A DNA stretch of 64,000 nucleotides from an uncultured Clostridia bacterium (GCA_944368215.1 CALVWX010000004.1:35512-99511), one strand, 5' to 3'. Shown: positions 23,466-34,519, counted from the first letter of the stretch. Program-made: numbers and translations. The notes: generated by a model from the sequence alone, not told the origin.

Positions 23466-26417
23466 TTAATCCTTTTTGGGTCTGTGAATGCGCACGTCAT
23501 CGGGCACGAAGTTGCCTTTTTCGTCCGTGGGAAGGGGCGCGGGGCGCTGTTCGGGAGCGCTCTGAGCGGGAGCTGCGGCCGGCTTTTCGGGAACCGTATT
23601 ATCCGCAGGCGCCGAGGGCTGCTGTGCACCGTTCTGCACGGGCGTTGCCGGCTGCTGGGCGGGAGCGGGATTGACGCGGCGGACCATGCCGTTTGCGCCG
23701 CGCACCATGTTGCCCTGCTGGCGCGGAGGCTGGGGCTGGGCGGGTATGCGGACAATTCTGCCCTTCAAAAGGCGGGAGATGGTGATGGTCTGAATGCGCT
23801 CGATCATCTCCTCGAACATTTCGTGACCTTCCTGCTTGTATGCGATGACGGGGTCCTGCTGGGCGTAGCCGCGCAGACCTATGCCCTTGCGGAGCTGGTC
23901 CATGGCGTCGATGTGGTCTATCCAGTTTCTGTCGACGGCGCGGAGAAGTTCGTTGCGCTCAACCTGATGATAGTCTACCTGGCCGTGCGTTTCTTTAGAG
24001 ATATTTTCAATCTTTTGCTCGTAAGATTTGGTGACTTCCTTTGATATCTTCTGAATGGCGTATTCGTAATCCCACTTTTCGAGCATTTCGTGGGTGATTT
24101 CGAACTGGCACTCATCGGGATATACCTTCTGCTTCAATGCGGCGTTCAGAGCTTCCTCGTCCCACTGTTCGGGCATGGCGTCGGTGTTTACCGTTTCGCG
24201 AACGATTTTTTCGACATAGTCGGGGATATACTTGAGCATCTGGTCGTGCACGTCGCCGCCGCGGAGGACGTTGAGACGCTCGGAATAGATGAGCTTGCGC
24301 TGTTCGTTCATGACTTCGTCGTACTGCAGCGTGTGCTTGCGGGCGCTGAAGTTGCGGCCCTCTATGGCCATCTGCGCGCTTTCTATCGAGCGCGACAGCA
24401 TTTTGGACTGAAGGCAGTCGTCCTCGTCCATGAGGGTGGAATATATGGCCTTGAGCTTTTCGCCGCCGAAGCGCTTTGCGAGGTCGTCTTCGAGGGAGAT
24501 GAAGAATACCGATGCGCCGGGGTCGCCCTGACGGCCGGCACGGCCGCGGAGCTGGTTGTCTATGCGGCGCGATTCGTGGCGCTCGGTGCCGATTATGCAC
24601 AGGCCGCCCGCCGCGATGACCTTTTCCTTTTCGGCGTCGGTTTCGGCTTTATACATATTGTAAAGGTCGGCGTACCTCTTCCTCGCGGTCTGCTCCTCTT
24701 CGGTGAAGGGGCGGTCGGCGTAAGAGATGGCCACTTCTATCATGTCGTGGTCGTAGCTTTCCTCCCTCATGCGCTTTTTGGCGAGGTATTCGGGGTTGCC
24801 GCCGAGCAGAATGTCGGTGCCGCGGCCCGCCATGTTGGTGGCTATGGTGACGGCGCCGTACCTGCCCGCCTGCGCGACTATTTCAGCCTCGCGGGCGTGG
24901 TTTTTGGCGTTTAAGATATTATGCTTTATGCCGTTGCGGCGGAGAAGGCGGGAAATTTCTTCCGATTTGTCGACGGTTACCGTACCGATGAGCACGGGCT
25001 GGCCGTTGGCGTGGCGGTCTATAACTTCCTGAACGATGGCCTTCTTTTTGCTTTCGACGGTTGAGAAAATTTTATCGGGATAGTCTATGCGCTGTACGGG
25101 CTTGTTTGTGGGGATGCAGACGACGTCGAGCGAGTAAATGGTTCTGAACTCGGCCTCTTCGGTCTTGGCGGTACCCGTCATGCCAGAAAGTTTGTTGTAC
25201 AGCCTGAAGTAGTTCTGGAAGGTAACGGTGGCGTGCGTTTTGTTTTCTTCGCGCACCTTTACGTGTTCCTTAGCCTCTATTGCCTGATGAAGGCCGTCCG
25301 AATAGCGCCTGCCGACCATGAGACGGCCGGTAAATTCGTCGACTATCATGATTTCGCCGTCTTCGGTGACGATGTAGTTTTCGTCGCGGGCGAAGAGTTC
25401 GTGCGCCTTGAGGGCCTGCTGTATGTGGTGGTTTAAATCGGCGTTTTCGATATCGCCGAGGTTTTTGATATTGAAGAATTTTTCGGCCTTTCTTGCGCCG
25501 TTTTCGGTTATGGTGACCGACTTGTCCTTGCGGTCGATTATATAGTCCCAGCTCTCCATATCCTTGAGTATGGCGGCAAGCTGGTCATTGACCTTCTGCT
25601 CCTCTTCGGTGAGCGTCTGGCCCTTCTTTTTGCGGACGGGAACGCGCGTTTCGGCGGCCTTTTTATCGTCGTCGAAACCGCCGTGGAGAGTGCGGACAAA
25701 CCTGTCGACGTCGACGTAGAGCTGGGAACTTTCGCCGCCCTTGCCCGAGATGATGAGCGGGGTGCGCGCTTCGTCGATCAAGATGGAGTCGATTTCGTCG
25801 ATTATGCAGAAGTTGAGTTCGCGCTGAACCATTGCGGGAATGGAAGTTTTTAAGTTGTCGCGCAGGTAATCGAAGCCCAGTTCGTTGTTGGTGGCGTAGA
25901 TTATATCGCACTGATAGGCTTCTTTTTTGGCCTTGTCGTCCATGCCGGGCACGACTATGCCTACGGTGAGGCCCATGAACTTGTGCACCTTGCCCATCCA
26001 CTCGGCGTCGCGCCTTGCGAGGTAATCGTTGACGGTGACTATGTGCACGCCCTTGCCCGTGAGAGCGTTGAGGTATGCGGGGAGAGTTGATACGAGCGTT
26101 TTGCCTTCGCCCGTGCGCATCTCTGCAATTCGGCCCTGATGCAGGCAGATGCCGCCGATTATCTGGACGTGGAAGTGCTTCATTTTGAGCACGCGCCAGC
26201 TGGCTTCGCGGAGGGCGGCGAAGGCGTCGTTTAAAATATCGTCGAGCGTTTCACCCTTGGCGAGGCGGCCCTTGAGTATGGCCGTCTGACCCTTCAGCTC
26301 CTCGTCGCTCATGGCGGCGTATTTGGGTTCGAGTTCCTCTATAGCCCTCGCCTGTTTATCGAGCTTTCTTATAGCCCTGCGGCTGTCGGCATTTGCAATG
26401 TACTTGAAAAGTCCCAT
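23466..26417 (-). CDS. secA: Protein translocase ATPase SecA
   Basis: 983 residues. It drives post-translational export through SecYEG. Walker A is MRTGEGKTLVS and DEAD-like IIDEIDSILIDEARTP; the preprotein crosslinking domain follows. NBD2 has VTIATNMAGRGTDILLGG and HESRRIDNQLRGRAGRQGD. The C-terminal tail is Pro/Gln/Ala-rich (from about residue 905) and ends VRIHRPKKD, without the usual CxCxSG zinc/SecB motif. Promoter at 26506-26534. Confidence 0.97.
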   Translation of the reverse strand: MGLFKYIANADSRRAIRKLDKQARAIEELEPKYAAMSDEELKGQTAILKGRLAKGETLDDILNDAFAALREASWRVLKMKHFHVQIIGGICLHQGRIAEMRTGEGKTLVSTLPAYLNALTGKGVHIVTVNDYLARRDAEWMGKVHKFMGLTVGIVVPGMDDKAKKEAYQCDIIYATNNELGFDYLRDNLKTSIPAMVQRELNFCIIDEIDSILIDEARTPLIISGKGGESSQLYVDVDRFVRTLHGGFDDDKKAAETRVPVRKKKGQTLTEEEQKVNDQLAAILKDMESWDYIIDRKDKSVTITENGARKAEKFFNIKNLGDIENADLNHHIQQALKAHELFARDENYIVTEDGEIMIVDEFTGRLMVGRRYSDGLHQAIEAKEHVKVREENKTHATVTFQNYFRLYNKLSGMTGTAKTEEAEFRTIYSLDVVCIPTNKPVQRIDYPDKIFSTVESKKKAIVQEVIDRHANGQPVLIGTVTVDKSEEISRLLRRNGIKHNILNAKNHAREAEIVAQAGRYGAVTIATNMAGRGTDILLGGNPEYLAKKRMREESYDHDMIEVAISYADRPFTEEEQTARKRYADLYNMYKAETDAEKEKVIAAGGLCIIGTERHESRRIDNQLRGRAGRQGDPGASVFFISLEDDLAKRFGGEKLKAIYSTLMDEDDCLQSKMLSRSIESAQMAIEGRNFSARKHTLQYDEVMNEQRKLIYSERLNVLRGGDVHDQMLKYIPDYVEKIVRETVNTDAMPEQWDEEALNAALKQKVYPDECQFEITHEMLEKWDYEYAIQKISKEVTKSYEQKIENISKETHGQVDYHQVERNELLRAVDRNWIDHIDAMDQLRKGIGLRGYAQQDPVIAYKQEGHEMFEEMIERIQTITISRLLKGRIVRIPAQPQPPRQQGNMVRGANGMVRRVNPAPAQQPATPVQNGAQQPSAPADNTVPEKPAAAPAQSAPEQRPAPLPTDEKGNFVPDDVRIHRPKKD

Positions 26418-26505
26418 TTAAATTTTTATTGCTCCCTGTGATTTTGCAGTTAAAAATTTTTAAAGCGCGCGCCGCGCGCAATAACACTATTTTAATCCGT
26501 ATATT

Positions 26506-26534
26506 ATTGTACTATATTTTGCCGCCGTTGTAAA
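26506..26534 (-). promoter_or_regulatory. secA promoter
   Basis: Minus-strand TTTACA (26529-26534), 17-nt spacer, TACAAT (26506-26511). Leader of about 85 nt. Confidence 0.65.
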
Positions 26535-26578
26535 CGCGTTTATTTGCATTTTTTGGAAAAACAGCAAAAAAATTGACG

Positions 26579-26612
26579 GGGCGCCCGCCGCGCGCTTGCA
26601 CGGCGGGCGCCC
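26579..26612 (-). terminator. Terminator of adenine deaminase gene
   Basis: Perfect 12-bp arms (26579-26590 and 26601-26612, 10-nt loop) followed on the minus strand by GTCAATTTTTTTG. Confidence 0.88.
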
Positions 26613-26634
26613 TTATTGCCATACAAGCGCCTTT

Positions 26635-28347
26635 TTATGCATTGATATCGGTAAATTCAAACTTGTCCACGTCGAAAAGGCCCGTATCGAGCAGTTTTAC
26701 GTGGGGTATGACGGCGAGGGACAAAAAGGCAAGCGTCATAAACGCGGCGAGCTTTTTGTTTACGCCCATGGAATACGCGCGGTTATAGAGCTTCTGACTT
26801 TCAGAAATCAAACTGTCGGCGTCGCGAGAGGACATGAGACCGCCTATATCGAGGGTGAGCGAATGCACTTCGCCCGTGGCGCTTTCGACTATGACCATGC
26901 CGCCGCCGATATCCTTTAAGGTGTTTGCGGCCTTGGCCATGGCGGCGTTGTCGTCGCCGAGGAGAATTATGTTGTGCGAATCGTGCGCGATGGTTATGCC
27001 GAGCGCGCCCCCTTTGAAGCCGTAGCCCTTTAAAAGTCCGCGGCCTATGTTGCCCGTGTATTTATGGCGTTCGACGACGGCGAGCTTTAAAACGTCGTCG
27101 GGAAGAATGACGTCGCCGTTTCTGCTTTCGACCTTCATTACCTCGCAACCCGTAAGTATGTTGCCGGGGTTTAAAGTCATCACCTTTGCCCTGTCGCCCT
27201 TAAGCGAAAGAATGAAATCTTCGGCCCTGAGCGGGTTGACGTGGACGGTGTTTAAGACGTCTTCGGGAAGGTAGCGCTTTGAGGTATCGAAGAGCGGCCT
27301 GCCGTCCTTGGCGACGAGGGCGCCGTCCTTGAAGACGTACTGCGCGTTGAATTTTTTGAGGTCGTCTACGACGACTAAATCGGCAAAATAGAAGGGTGCG
27401 ATTGCGCCGCGCCACTTTAAGCCGTAGCATTCGGCGGCGTTGCGGGTGGCAATTGTCACCGCAAAGATAGGGTCGAGACCCGCATTTACTACCGTGCGGA
27501 GGGCGTCGTCTATGTGGCCCTTCTGTTTAAGGTCGGCGGCGTGGCGGTCGTCCGTGCACATTAAAAAGCGGCTCATATTGGAAGCATTTACCGCGGCGCA
27601 GTTGACGGCGATATCGTGAATGGACGAGCTGTGGCGGAGCTGTACGTACACGCCGCGGTCGGCCTTGGCCGCCATCTCTTCGGGAGTGGCGCACTCGTGG
27701 TCGGTGACTATGCCGCCGCAGAGGTATGCGTTGAGCTCATCCCCCATGACGCAGGGGGCGTGGCCGTCGATAATTTTGCCTGCGGCGTGGGCCGCTTCCA
27801 GCTTTTTTATGACGTCGGGGTCGGCGCCGATTACGCCGGGAAAGTTCATGAATTCGCCGAGGCCGAACACTTCGCTGCGGCATATATCCGCGGCAATGTC
27901 GTCGCCGGAGAGAATTGCGCCGCTCGTTTCGAAGGGCGTGGCGGGCACGCACGAGGGCAGCTGAATGTGCACGTCGAGTGGAACGGACTGCGAAGCTTTA
28001 TAGATATATTCCACCCCCGCCATTCCGCAGACGTTGGTTATTTCGTGCGGGTCGGCGATTATCGAAGTGGTGCCGCGCGGCACGACGAGCGAGGCAAATT
28101 CTTCGGGCGAGAGCATGGAGCTTTCGATATGCACGTGGCTGTCGATATAGCCGGGAAGGACAACCTTGCCCGACACGTCTATTTCGCGCACGCCGCTGTA
28201 GGCGCCTATGCCTACTATGCGGTCGGCGGTTATTGCGATGTCGCCCCTCTCGATTTTGCCCGTGAGGGTGTTGACGAAGGTTGCGTTTTTTAATACTGTG
28301 TCCGCCTTTACGCGTTTGGCGGCGGAGTTGATATATTTTTCTATCAT
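26635..28347 (-). CDS. ade: Adenine deaminase
   Basis: 570 residues. Amidohydrolase-fold enzyme converting adenine to hypoxanthine for purine salvage. The metal-binding motif is DSHVHIESSM (about 68-77), followed by the typical ADPHEITNVCGMAGVEY block, DGHAPCVMGDELNAY, DDRHAADL and the C-terminal adenine deaminase domain with HDSHNIILLGDDNAAMA. Length matches the family. The ATG follows AGGACTT. It appears monocistronic, with a dispersed repeat upstream. Confidence 0.95.
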   Translation of the reverse strand: MIEKYINSAAKRVKADTVLKNATFVNTLTGKIERGDIAITADRIVGIGAYSGVREIDVSGKVVLPGYIDSHVHIESSMLSPEEFASLVVPRGTTSIIADPHEITNVCGMAGVEYIYKASQSVPLDVHIQLPSCVPATPFETSGAILSGDDIAADICRSEVFGLGEFMNFPGVIGADPDVIKKLEAAHAAGKIIDGHAPCVMGDELNAYLCGGIVTDHECATPEEMAAKADRGVYVQLRHSSSIHDIAVNCAAVNASNMSRFLMCTDDRHAADLKQKGHIDDALRTVVNAGLDPIFAVTIATRNAAECYGLKWRGAIAPFYFADLVVVDDLKKFNAQYVFKDGALVAKDGRPLFDTSKRYLPEDVLNTVHVNPLRAEDFILSLKGDRAKVMTLNPGNILTGCEVMKVESRNGDVILPDDVLKLAVVERHKYTGNIGRGLLKGYGFKGGALGITIAHDSHNIILLGDDNAAMAKAANTLKDIGGGMVIVESATGEVHSLTLDIGGLMSSRDADSLISESQKLYNRAYSMGVNKKLAAFMTLAFLSLAVIPHVKLLDTGLFDVDKFEFTDINA

Positions 28348-28402
28348 AGCTTATAAGTCCTTGCTTGGGGATTTACTGTCGAGTGTCGTATGTGAGCCTC
28401 TA

Positions 28403-28519
28403 TGTCATCCTGAGCATAGTGAGCAACGCGAACGGAGTCGAATGATCTTGTTTGGTTACATATCGGGCAAGATACATTCGACTGCGCATGGCTGCCGCCA
28501 TGCTCCGCTCAGTATGACA
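28403..28519. repeat. Dispersed palindromic repeat, copy 3
   Basis: 117 bp from TGTCATCCTGAGC to GCTCAGTATGACA, with terminal inverted repeats and the shared core GCAAGATACATTCGACTGCGC. It lies between the ade start and the topoisomerase A-subunit stop. Confidence 0.9.
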
Positions 28520-28578
28520 CTGTGGATGAGATTAACCTCTCAGATATGCTGCGCGCTCGCGGGCAGACATGCGTAACG

Positions 28579-31065
28579 TTACAGTTTCATCTGTACATTG
28601 CCGTCGGGAAATTGCGATTTATATTTGAGGGCGCAGACCGATTTTACGGTGGTAATGCCCGAGCCCTTGAGCGGTTTGCCCTTGGAGGGGCGGGGCTCGA
28701 TGGGAATATCCTCCGTCTGCACCTCCGTGAGCGTTCCCTCTTCGGAAACGACGGCGAGAGCATACGGGATTGTAACGTAATCGGCGAAGAGAACGTTGGA
28801 CTTGGAGTCTGTTATCATTACGCCCTTGCGGCCGCGGGACAGGGGGTCGATGAGCGAAGATATTACGCGCTTGAACATGCCCTTATCCGTGACGATTATA
28901 ATTTCGCCCTCGCCGTTTATCTGCGTGGCGAATATTACGCTGTCTTCGGCGTCGACGAGCATGCCCTTTACGCCCGTGGCTATGCGGCCCTGACAGGGTA
29001 TGTCGTCCGTGACGGCGTTGAGGCAGATACCGCCGTGCGTGACCAGACACATGGTGGTGTATTCGTCGCCGACGAAGGTTTCAACGTTGAGCACCTCGTC
29101 GCCCGTTTTTAGTTTGATTGCGGGATATATGGCCTTCAACAGCCCGTATTCGGCCCACTCGCTGCGCTTGACCATGCCCTGTTTTGTAAAGAATAGCACG
29201 TCGCCCTGCGGCAGACCTTCGGTTATGTCGAAGAGCTTTACTATCCTTTCGCCGTTCAAAGCGGCGTCGTAGAACGACTTCAGCTTTATGCCCGCGCCGC
29301 GGAATTCCACGTCGTCGAACTGCTCGAGTTCGAGTTTGACGGCGTTGCCGTAGTTGGTGAAACCTAAAAGCACGCCGTCCGAACGGCAGTTGAGAGTCTG
29401 TTTGAACATTACGTCGGGCTTTGTCGACGGGGCGAGCGCTTTTTTATACTTGGCGTCGAAGTCGATTTTCTGCATGAACTTAATGTTGTCCGCGGCGGTT
29501 ATGGCGGCCACCCATTCGGCAGAGGGCCGTTTTACGTCCTGACGGTAGACGGTTATCGCGTCCGTCGAGGGGACTATTACCGACTTTCTGGGGCAGGGAT
29601 ACTTGTTTTTTATTTCGCGCAGCTCCCTTTTTACTATACCCATCTGCCTGTCGCGCGAGGCAAGTATTGCCTTGTATTCCTCTATCTTCTTTTTAAGTTC
29701 GGCAAGCTCCTGTTCGAGCTTGGTTACTTCGAGCTTTGTAAGGCGCGCGAGGCGCAGGTCGAGTATGGCCTGGGCCTGCCGTTCGGTGAGGGCGAAGCGC
29801 TCCATTAATTTTTTGCGCGCGTCGGGCGTGGAATCGGCCTTTTTGATAATTTCGACGACCTCGTCGATGTTGTGCACGCCGATAATCAAGCCTTCCAATA
29901 TATGGCAGCGGGCTTCGGCCTGCTTCAAATCGTACTTGGTGCGTCGGACTATTATGGTGCGCTGATAGTCGACGTAATACTTTAAAATGTCTATAAGGCC
30001 GAGCTGCTGGGGCTTGCCGCCCGCGATTGCAACCATGTTTATGCCGAAGGTACACTCTAAATCGGTATACTTTAAAAGGTAGGCCAATATTGCGTCTACG
30101 TCGGTATTCTTTTTGCAGACGATGACGGCGCGCATGCCCGTGCGGTCGGATTCGTCGACAATTTCGGCTATGCCCGAAAGCATGTCCTTTTTATCCTCGC
30201 GCAGCAGCATTATTTTGCGGAGAAGTTCGGCCTTGTTGGTCTGGTAGGGCAGTTCGGTTATGACTATATTCTTTTTGCCCGCCTCGCCGTTTTCGACAGA
30301 ATACTTGGCGCGCAGCGTTATTTTGCCCTTGCCCGTTCTGTAGGCCTGCTTAAGCTCGTTTTCGATTATGAACCCGCCCGTGGGAAAGTCGGGACCGGGG
30401 ATTATTTTCATGAGTTCGTCGAGGGATATGCGGGGGTGATCGATCATCGCGCACGCGCCGTCTATTACCTCGCCGAGGTTGTGGGTGGGGATGTTGGTGG
30501 CAAGTCCCACGGCTATGCCGTTGGCGCCGTTGACTAAAAGATTGGGATATCTGCCCGGCAGAATGTCGGGCTCCAAAAGACTGTCGTCGAAGTTGAAAGA
30601 GAAGGGCACAGTCTCCTTGTCGATATCGCGGAGAAGTTCCAAGGCGAGCGGCTCCAGCCGCGCTTCGGTGTACCTCATCGCGGCGGCGGGGTCGCCGTCG
30701 ACCGAGCCGAAGTTGCCGTGGCCGTTGACTAAAGTCATGCGCATGTTGAAATCCTGCGCCATTCTTACCATGGCGTCGTAGACCGAGCTGTCGCCGTGGG
30801 GGTGATATTTACCCATGCAGTCGCCGACGATGCGCGCCGACTTTTTGTGTGGTTTATCGGGCGTGAGGCCCATTTCTATCATGGTGTAGAGTATGCGCCT
30901 CTGCACGGGTTTTAAGCCGTCCTCCACGCGCGGGAGGGCGCGGTCGAGGATGACGAACTCGGCATATGGCAGCATGGATTGGGGCATTACCTCCTCGAGT
31001 GGAGTGACAAACACGTTGCCCTGAGGGATGGAGGTCTGGAAGTTGTCGTTATTCTTTTTAGCCAT
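28579..31065 (-). CDS. parC: Type IIA topoisomerase subunit A (ParC-like)
   Basis: 828 residues. The breakage-reunion domain starts [28 protein letters not shown]; the active-site Tyr is in [12 protein letters not shown] coiled-coil tower and a C-terminal beta-pinwheel follow (repeated [10 protein letters not shown] and [12 protein letters not shown] blades). No canonical QRRGGKG GyrA box is seen, the nearest being GRIATGVKG, which argues for topoisomerase IV rather than gyrase. It overlaps the B-subunit stop by 1 nt (TGATG). If this lineage has another gyrase pair elsewhere, the role is chromosome decatenation. Confidence 0.85.
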   Translation of the reverse strand: MAKKNNDNFQTSIPQGNVFVTPLEEVMPQSMLPYAEFVILDRALPRVEDGLKPVQRRILYTMIEMGLTPDKPHKKSARIVGDCMGKYHPHGDSSVYDAMVRMAQDFNMRMTLVNGHGNFGSVDGDPAAAMRYTEARLEPLALELLRDIDKETVPFSFNFDDSLLEPDILPGRYPNLLVNGANGIAVGLATNIPTHNLGEVIDGACAMIDHPRISLDELMKIIPGPDFPTGGFIIENELKQAYRTGKGKITLRAKYSVENGEAGKKNIVITELPYQTNKAELLRKIMLLREDKKDMLSGIAEIVDESDRTGMRAVIVCKKNTDVDAILAYLLKYTDLECTFGINMVAIAGGKPQQLGLIDILKYYVDYQRTIIVRRTKYDLKQAEARCHILEGLIIGVHNIDEVVEIIKKADSTPDARKKLMERFALTERQAQAILDLRLARLTKLEVTKLEQELAELKKKIEEYKAILASRDRQMGIVKRELREIKNKYPCPRKSVIVPSTDAITVYRQDVKRPSAEWVAAITAADNIKFMQKIDFDAKYKKALAPSTKPDVMFKQTLNCRSDGVLLGFTNYGNAVKLELEQFDDVEFRGAGIKLKSFYDAALNGERIVKLFDITEGLPQGDVLFFTKQGMVKRSEWAEYGLLKAIYPAIKLKTGDEVLNVETFVGDEYTTMCLVTHGGICLNAVTDDIPCQGRIATGVKGMLVDAEDSVIFATQINGEGEIIIVTDKGMFKRVISSLIDPLSRGRKGVMITDSKSNVLFADYVTIPYALAVVSEEGTLTEVQTEDIPIEPRPSKGKPLKGSGITTVKSVCALKYKSQFPDGNVQMKL

Positions 31066-33140
31066 CAGTCAGCCGCCTCCCCTTCTTCGCGTTTGAAGTT
31101 GACTTTTTCTATGAAGCCGTCAACTTTGTTGAAATTGGCGTTTTCGGCGAGGAACTGTTTGCGCCCCTCCACCTTGTCGCCCATGAGCATGTCTATCATT
31201 CTCGTCGCGGCGGAGGCGTCCTCTATCGTAACCTGAATGAGGTTGCGCGTTGCGGGATTCATGGTGGTGTCCCACAGCTGGTCGGCCGACATTTCGCCGA
31301 GACCCTTATAGCGCTGAATCTGGTAGCCCTTGCCTATTTTTTTAATGGCTTCGTCGAGCTCCTTGTCGTCGTAAGCGTATTCGACGACCTCCTTTTTGTA
31401 AACCTTGTACAAAGGCGGCATGCCGATGTAAACGTAGCCCGCCTTGACGAGGTCGCGCATGTATTTGAAAAAGAAGGTTAAAAGTATGCAGCGTATGTGC
31501 ATGCCGTCCTGGTCGGCATCGGACAGGATTATTACCTTTTTGTAGCGCGTTTTTTCGACGTCGAATGAGTTGTTGAACCCCGCGCCTATGGCCGAGATGA
31601 GCGTCTTGAGTTCCTCGTTCTGCAAGGCCTGAAGGGCGCTCTTCTTCTGAACGTTGAGCGGTTTGCCGCGCAGGGGCAGTATGGACTGGAACTGCCTTAC
31701 CCTCGCCTGCTTTGCCGTGCCGCCCGCAGAGTCGCCTTCGACTATGAACAGCTCGTTGAGGTCGGGATTTTTACCCGAGCAGGGCGCAAGCTTGCCGATT
31801 AAAGTCAGCTCGTCCGTCTCGGACGCGGCCTTGGCTATGTCGCGCTCGGCGCGGTGCTTTATGCGGTCGTCGGCGGCGAATTTGGCCTTTTTGGCCATTT
31901 CGTCAAACACGGGCTTGTTGCCGCGCGCGTTCATGAGGGAAGTGAGGCCTTCGATTACGGCCTGCTCCACGGGCGCTTTGGCTTCGGGATTGCCCAGCTT
32001 GGTTTTGGTCTGGCCTTCGAACTCGACGTTGTTCATCTTGACGGTGAGCACGGCCGTGAGGCCTTCCTTTACGTCGTCGGCGATAAAGAGCGGGTCCTTG
32101 GCCTTGAGTATGCCGTTGGCCTTGGCGTAGTCGTTCATGACCTTTAAAAGGCCGTTGTGGAAGCCCGTTTCGTGATAGCCGCCTTCCACCGTGCAGATAT
32201 TGTTGACGAAGGAATACAAGCTCTCCTCGTCGTCCTTGGTGTGGCAGAGGGCGAATTCTATCTTTATTTTGCCCGCGTCCGCGCCCTTGACCTTGATATC
32301 CTTGACGGCCGAATAGTACAAAGGGGTTGAGTAAAGAGGCGTTTTGTCTTCGTTGAGGTAATTGACGAAGTCGACGAGGCCGCCGTCGTACTTGTACGCG
32401 ACGGGCTCCTTTTTGGGCAGGGCGACCTTTTTGATTACTGTGTCGCCGTCGTCCGAGGTGACCTCTTCTTCGCGGTAGTGGGTGCGCTCGTCTATTAAAT
32501 TTATCTTTACGCCTTTATTTAAAAAGGCGAGTTCCTTCAATCTCTTACTGACGGTGTCGTAATTCCACTCCACCGTTTCGAAAACTTCCTTGTCGGGCAT
32601 GAAGCGCACCAGAGTGCCGCGCTTTGAAGTCTTTTCGCCCGTAACGGTGAGGGGCGAATCGGGCACTCCGCACAGCCACTTTTTGCGCGCTTTGTCGTAC
32701 GTGCTTTTAAAGGACATTCTGAATACCGTTTTGCGGTAGACTTCGACCTTAAGCCACGACGAGAGGGCGTTGGTGACAGACGCGCCGACGCCGTGCAGGC
32801 CGCCCGAGAAGGCGTAGTTGTTGCTGTCGAACTTGCCGCCCGCGTGCAGCTTGGTGAATATGAGCTCGACGCCGCTCATGTGCGCCTTGGTGTTTATGTC
32901 AGTGGGCATGCCCCTGCCGTTGTCCTCGACGGAGGCCGAGCCGTCGGCGTGGAGAATGACGGTTATTTCGTCGGCATAACCGTTGGCCGCTTCATCTATG
33001 GAGTTATCGACTATTTCCCAGAGTATATGATGAAGGCCCTTTACGCCCGTGGAGCCGATATACATGCCCGGACGGACGCGGACCGCTTCGAGTCCTTCGA
33101 GTATTTTAAGGTCATTTGCGTTGTAACTTTTTTCTGCCAT
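31065..33140 (-). CDS. parE: Type IIA topoisomerase subunit B (ParE/GyrB-like)
   Basis: 691 residues from the ATG at 33140 ([20 protein letters not shown]). The frame extends upstream to 33260 but lies over the promoter. GHKL ATPase motifs are [10 protein letters not shown] and [10 protein letters not shown]; the transducer follows, and the TOPRIM domain carries [16 protein letters not shown] and [13 protein letters not shown]. The B subunit supplies ATP-driven gate closure. Its assignment as ParE follows from the paired A subunit. Confidence 0.88.
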   Translation of the reverse strand: MAEKSYNANDLKILEGLEAVRVRPGMYIGSTGVKGLHHILWEIVDNSIDEAANGYADEITVILHADGSASVEDNGRGMPTDINTKAHMSGVELIFTKLHAGGKFDSNNYAFSGGLHGVGASVTNALSSWLKVEVYRKTVFRMSFKSTYDKARKKWLCGVPDSPLTVTGEKTSKRGTLVRFMPDKEVFETVEWNYDTVSKRLKELAFLNKGVKINLIDERTHYREEEVTSDDGDTVIKKVALPKKEPVAYKYDGGLVDFVNYLNEDKTPLYSTPLYYSAVKDIKVKGADAGKIKIEFALCHTKDDEESLYSFVNNICTVEGGYHETGFHNGLLKVMNDYAKANGILKAKDPLFIADDVKEGLTAVLTVKMNNVEFEGQTKTKLGNPEAKAPVEQAVIEGLTSLMNARGNKPVFDEMAKKAKFAADDRIKHRAERDIAKAASETDELTLIGKLAPCSGKNPDLNELFIVEGDSAGGTAKQARVRQFQSILPLRGKPLNVQKKSALQALQNEELKTLISAIGAGFNNSFDVEKTRYKKVIILSDADQDGMHIRCILLTFFFKYMRDLVKAGYVYIGMPPLYKVYKKEVVEYAYDDKELDEAIKKIGKGYQIQRYKGLGEMSADQLWDTTMNPATRNLIQVTIEDASAATRMIDMLMGDKVEGRKQFLAENANFNKVDGFIEKVNFKREEGEAAD

Positions 33141-33197
33141 GTGTTTTTTTGCCGTTCTTCCGTGCGCAATGCGCACCCATTGTACATTATTTTTTAT

Positions 33198-33226
33198 ATT
33201 ATACCAAATATTGTATAAAATTGCAA
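33198..33226 (-). promoter_or_regulatory. Promoter of the topoisomerase operon
   Basis: TTGCAA (33221-33226), 17-nt spacer, TATAAT (33198-33203) on the minus strand. A small GTGCGC/GCGCAC hairpin lies in the leader. Confidence 0.8.
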
Positions 33227-33297
33227 CAGCTGTACCTTTTAAATTGTGCAAAACGTTCAACTTTTTTGCGCGTTTTAAAGCCGCGCAAAAACAAAAG

Positions 33298-33319
33298 GGG
33301 CCCGCATGAATGCGGGCCC
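33298..33319 (-). terminator. Terminator of the GGDEF gene
   Basis: Perfect 10-bp arms with a 2-nt gap (33298-33307, 33310-33319), then CTTTTGTTTTTG on the minus strand. Confidence 0.85.
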
Positions 33320-33356
33320 GCGAAATTGCCTGTTTACGGGTGATATATGCAGCCTT

Positions 33357-34466
33357 TCAGCCTTCGTTGGGCATGATGAAAATGTCCTGACGCGGAAGCT
33401 CTTCGAGCGTCTTGTTCTGGTAGTGCAAAAGAAGGCCTATGGTGTTTGCCGTTATCATGATTATATCCATTTCCGACTGCTGCCAGATGCGGACGGTATC
33501 GGTCATGTCGACGCGAAGATAGCCGTATTCCCTGCCGAAAGCGCGTATTTTGCAGTACAGCGCCGAGCTTATGTGTTGGTCACGCATGTCGCGCAGAATG
33601 TCGGTATAATCCTCCTCGTCCATGTCCTCGACCTTGTTGAAGTACACAAGGCCGATGCTGTTGAAGTAATTGTTTATTCCGTCATAATCGAGGTGGACGA
33701 AATTCTTGTTTTTTGCGAGGGGATGAATGACCTGAAAGTTCATTCCTTCGCGCGTTTCGATGCAGATGTGGTCGACCATGAAATACGCGACGAACTGTTT
33801 GAACAGAAGGGAAATTCCGTCCTCTATTTTTTCGGTAGTCGTGAGATAATGGAACACGCGCGAGCACAGGTGGGTGCTGGTATAGCTTTTGCTCCTTTCC
33901 TTGGTCATGTCTATGTCGCGGTGTTTTTCGGGAAGGTAGATTATAAAGCAGTTCCTGCCCTTCATTTTGCCGCGGTAGAGCGCCTTATCGGCAAGAGCGA
34001 AAAGCTCGTCGTAATCGGTTGAGTCTATAGGCGAACGGGATATGCCCATTGTGACTGTTATGGACAGACCGCGTATTTCGTCCGATTTGAGCGAGCCGAT
34101 ATTCATGTTGATATTGTGCCCGAGAGACCACACGTCTTTATATTCGGTCACACCCTCGAGAACTATGATAAATTCATCGCCGCCGTACCTGCCGACAATG
34201 CCCTTGGAACCCGTTTTTTCGCACAGATAGCGGGCCGTTATGGCGAGCACCTTGTCGCCCTTTATGTGGCCGAGCGTGTCGTTTACCGTTTTGAAATTAT
34301 CTATATCGACGATGATAAAACTGAAAGGCACCTTCTTTTCGAGAAGATGCTTGACGTAACCGACGACCTCTTCGCGCATTAGCAAGCCCGTGAGCATGTC
34401 GAAGGCATACTTCAGGTTGCGGTTTTTGAAATATTCGAAATTTTTTACGTCGTAAACTTCTTCCAT
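33357..34466 (-). CDS. Diguanylate cyclase (GGDEF) with C-terminal sensory-like domain
   Basis: 369 residues. The GGDEF domain occupies about residues 18-180: FDMLTGLL, VDIDNFKTVNDTLGH, GRYGGDEFIIVLEG (intact active site) and ALYRGKMKGRNC. No RxxD inhibitory site is obvious just before it. Residues 190-350 look like a GAF-type alpha/beta domain (FVAYFMVDHICIETREGMNF). The order is reversed from the usual sensor-GGDEF arrangement. No signal peptide or membrane segment, so a cytosolic c-di-GMP synthase. Confidence 0.9.
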   Translation of the reverse strand: MEEVYDVKNFEYFKNRNLKYAFDMLTGLLMREEVVGYVKHLLEKKVPFSFIIVDIDNFKTVNDTLGHIKGDKVLAITARYLCEKTGSKGIVGRYGGDEFIIVLEGVTEYKDVWSLGHNINMNIGSLKSDEIRGLSITVTMGISRSPIDSTDYDELFALADKALYRGKMKGRNCFIIYLPEKHRDIDMTKERSKSYTSTHLCSRVFHYLTTTEKIEDGISLLFKQFVAYFMVDHICIETREGMNFQVIHPLAKNKNFVHLDYDGINNYFNSIGLVYFNKVEDMDEEDYTDILRDMRDQHISSALYCKIRAFGREYGYLRVDMTDTVRIWQQSEMDIIMITANTIGLLLHYQNKTLEELPRQDIFIMPNEG

Positions 34467-34519
34467 GCTCTTACGGTCCCTATCGGAATAATAGTTTTGT
34501 TAAGCCCGTTCCTTACTTT

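Noticed and set aside
23484-24914. Long open frames (186 and 274 codons) opposite secA
   Set aside because: Antisense shadows of a clear secA; hydrophobic composition comes from the codon pattern of the real gene.
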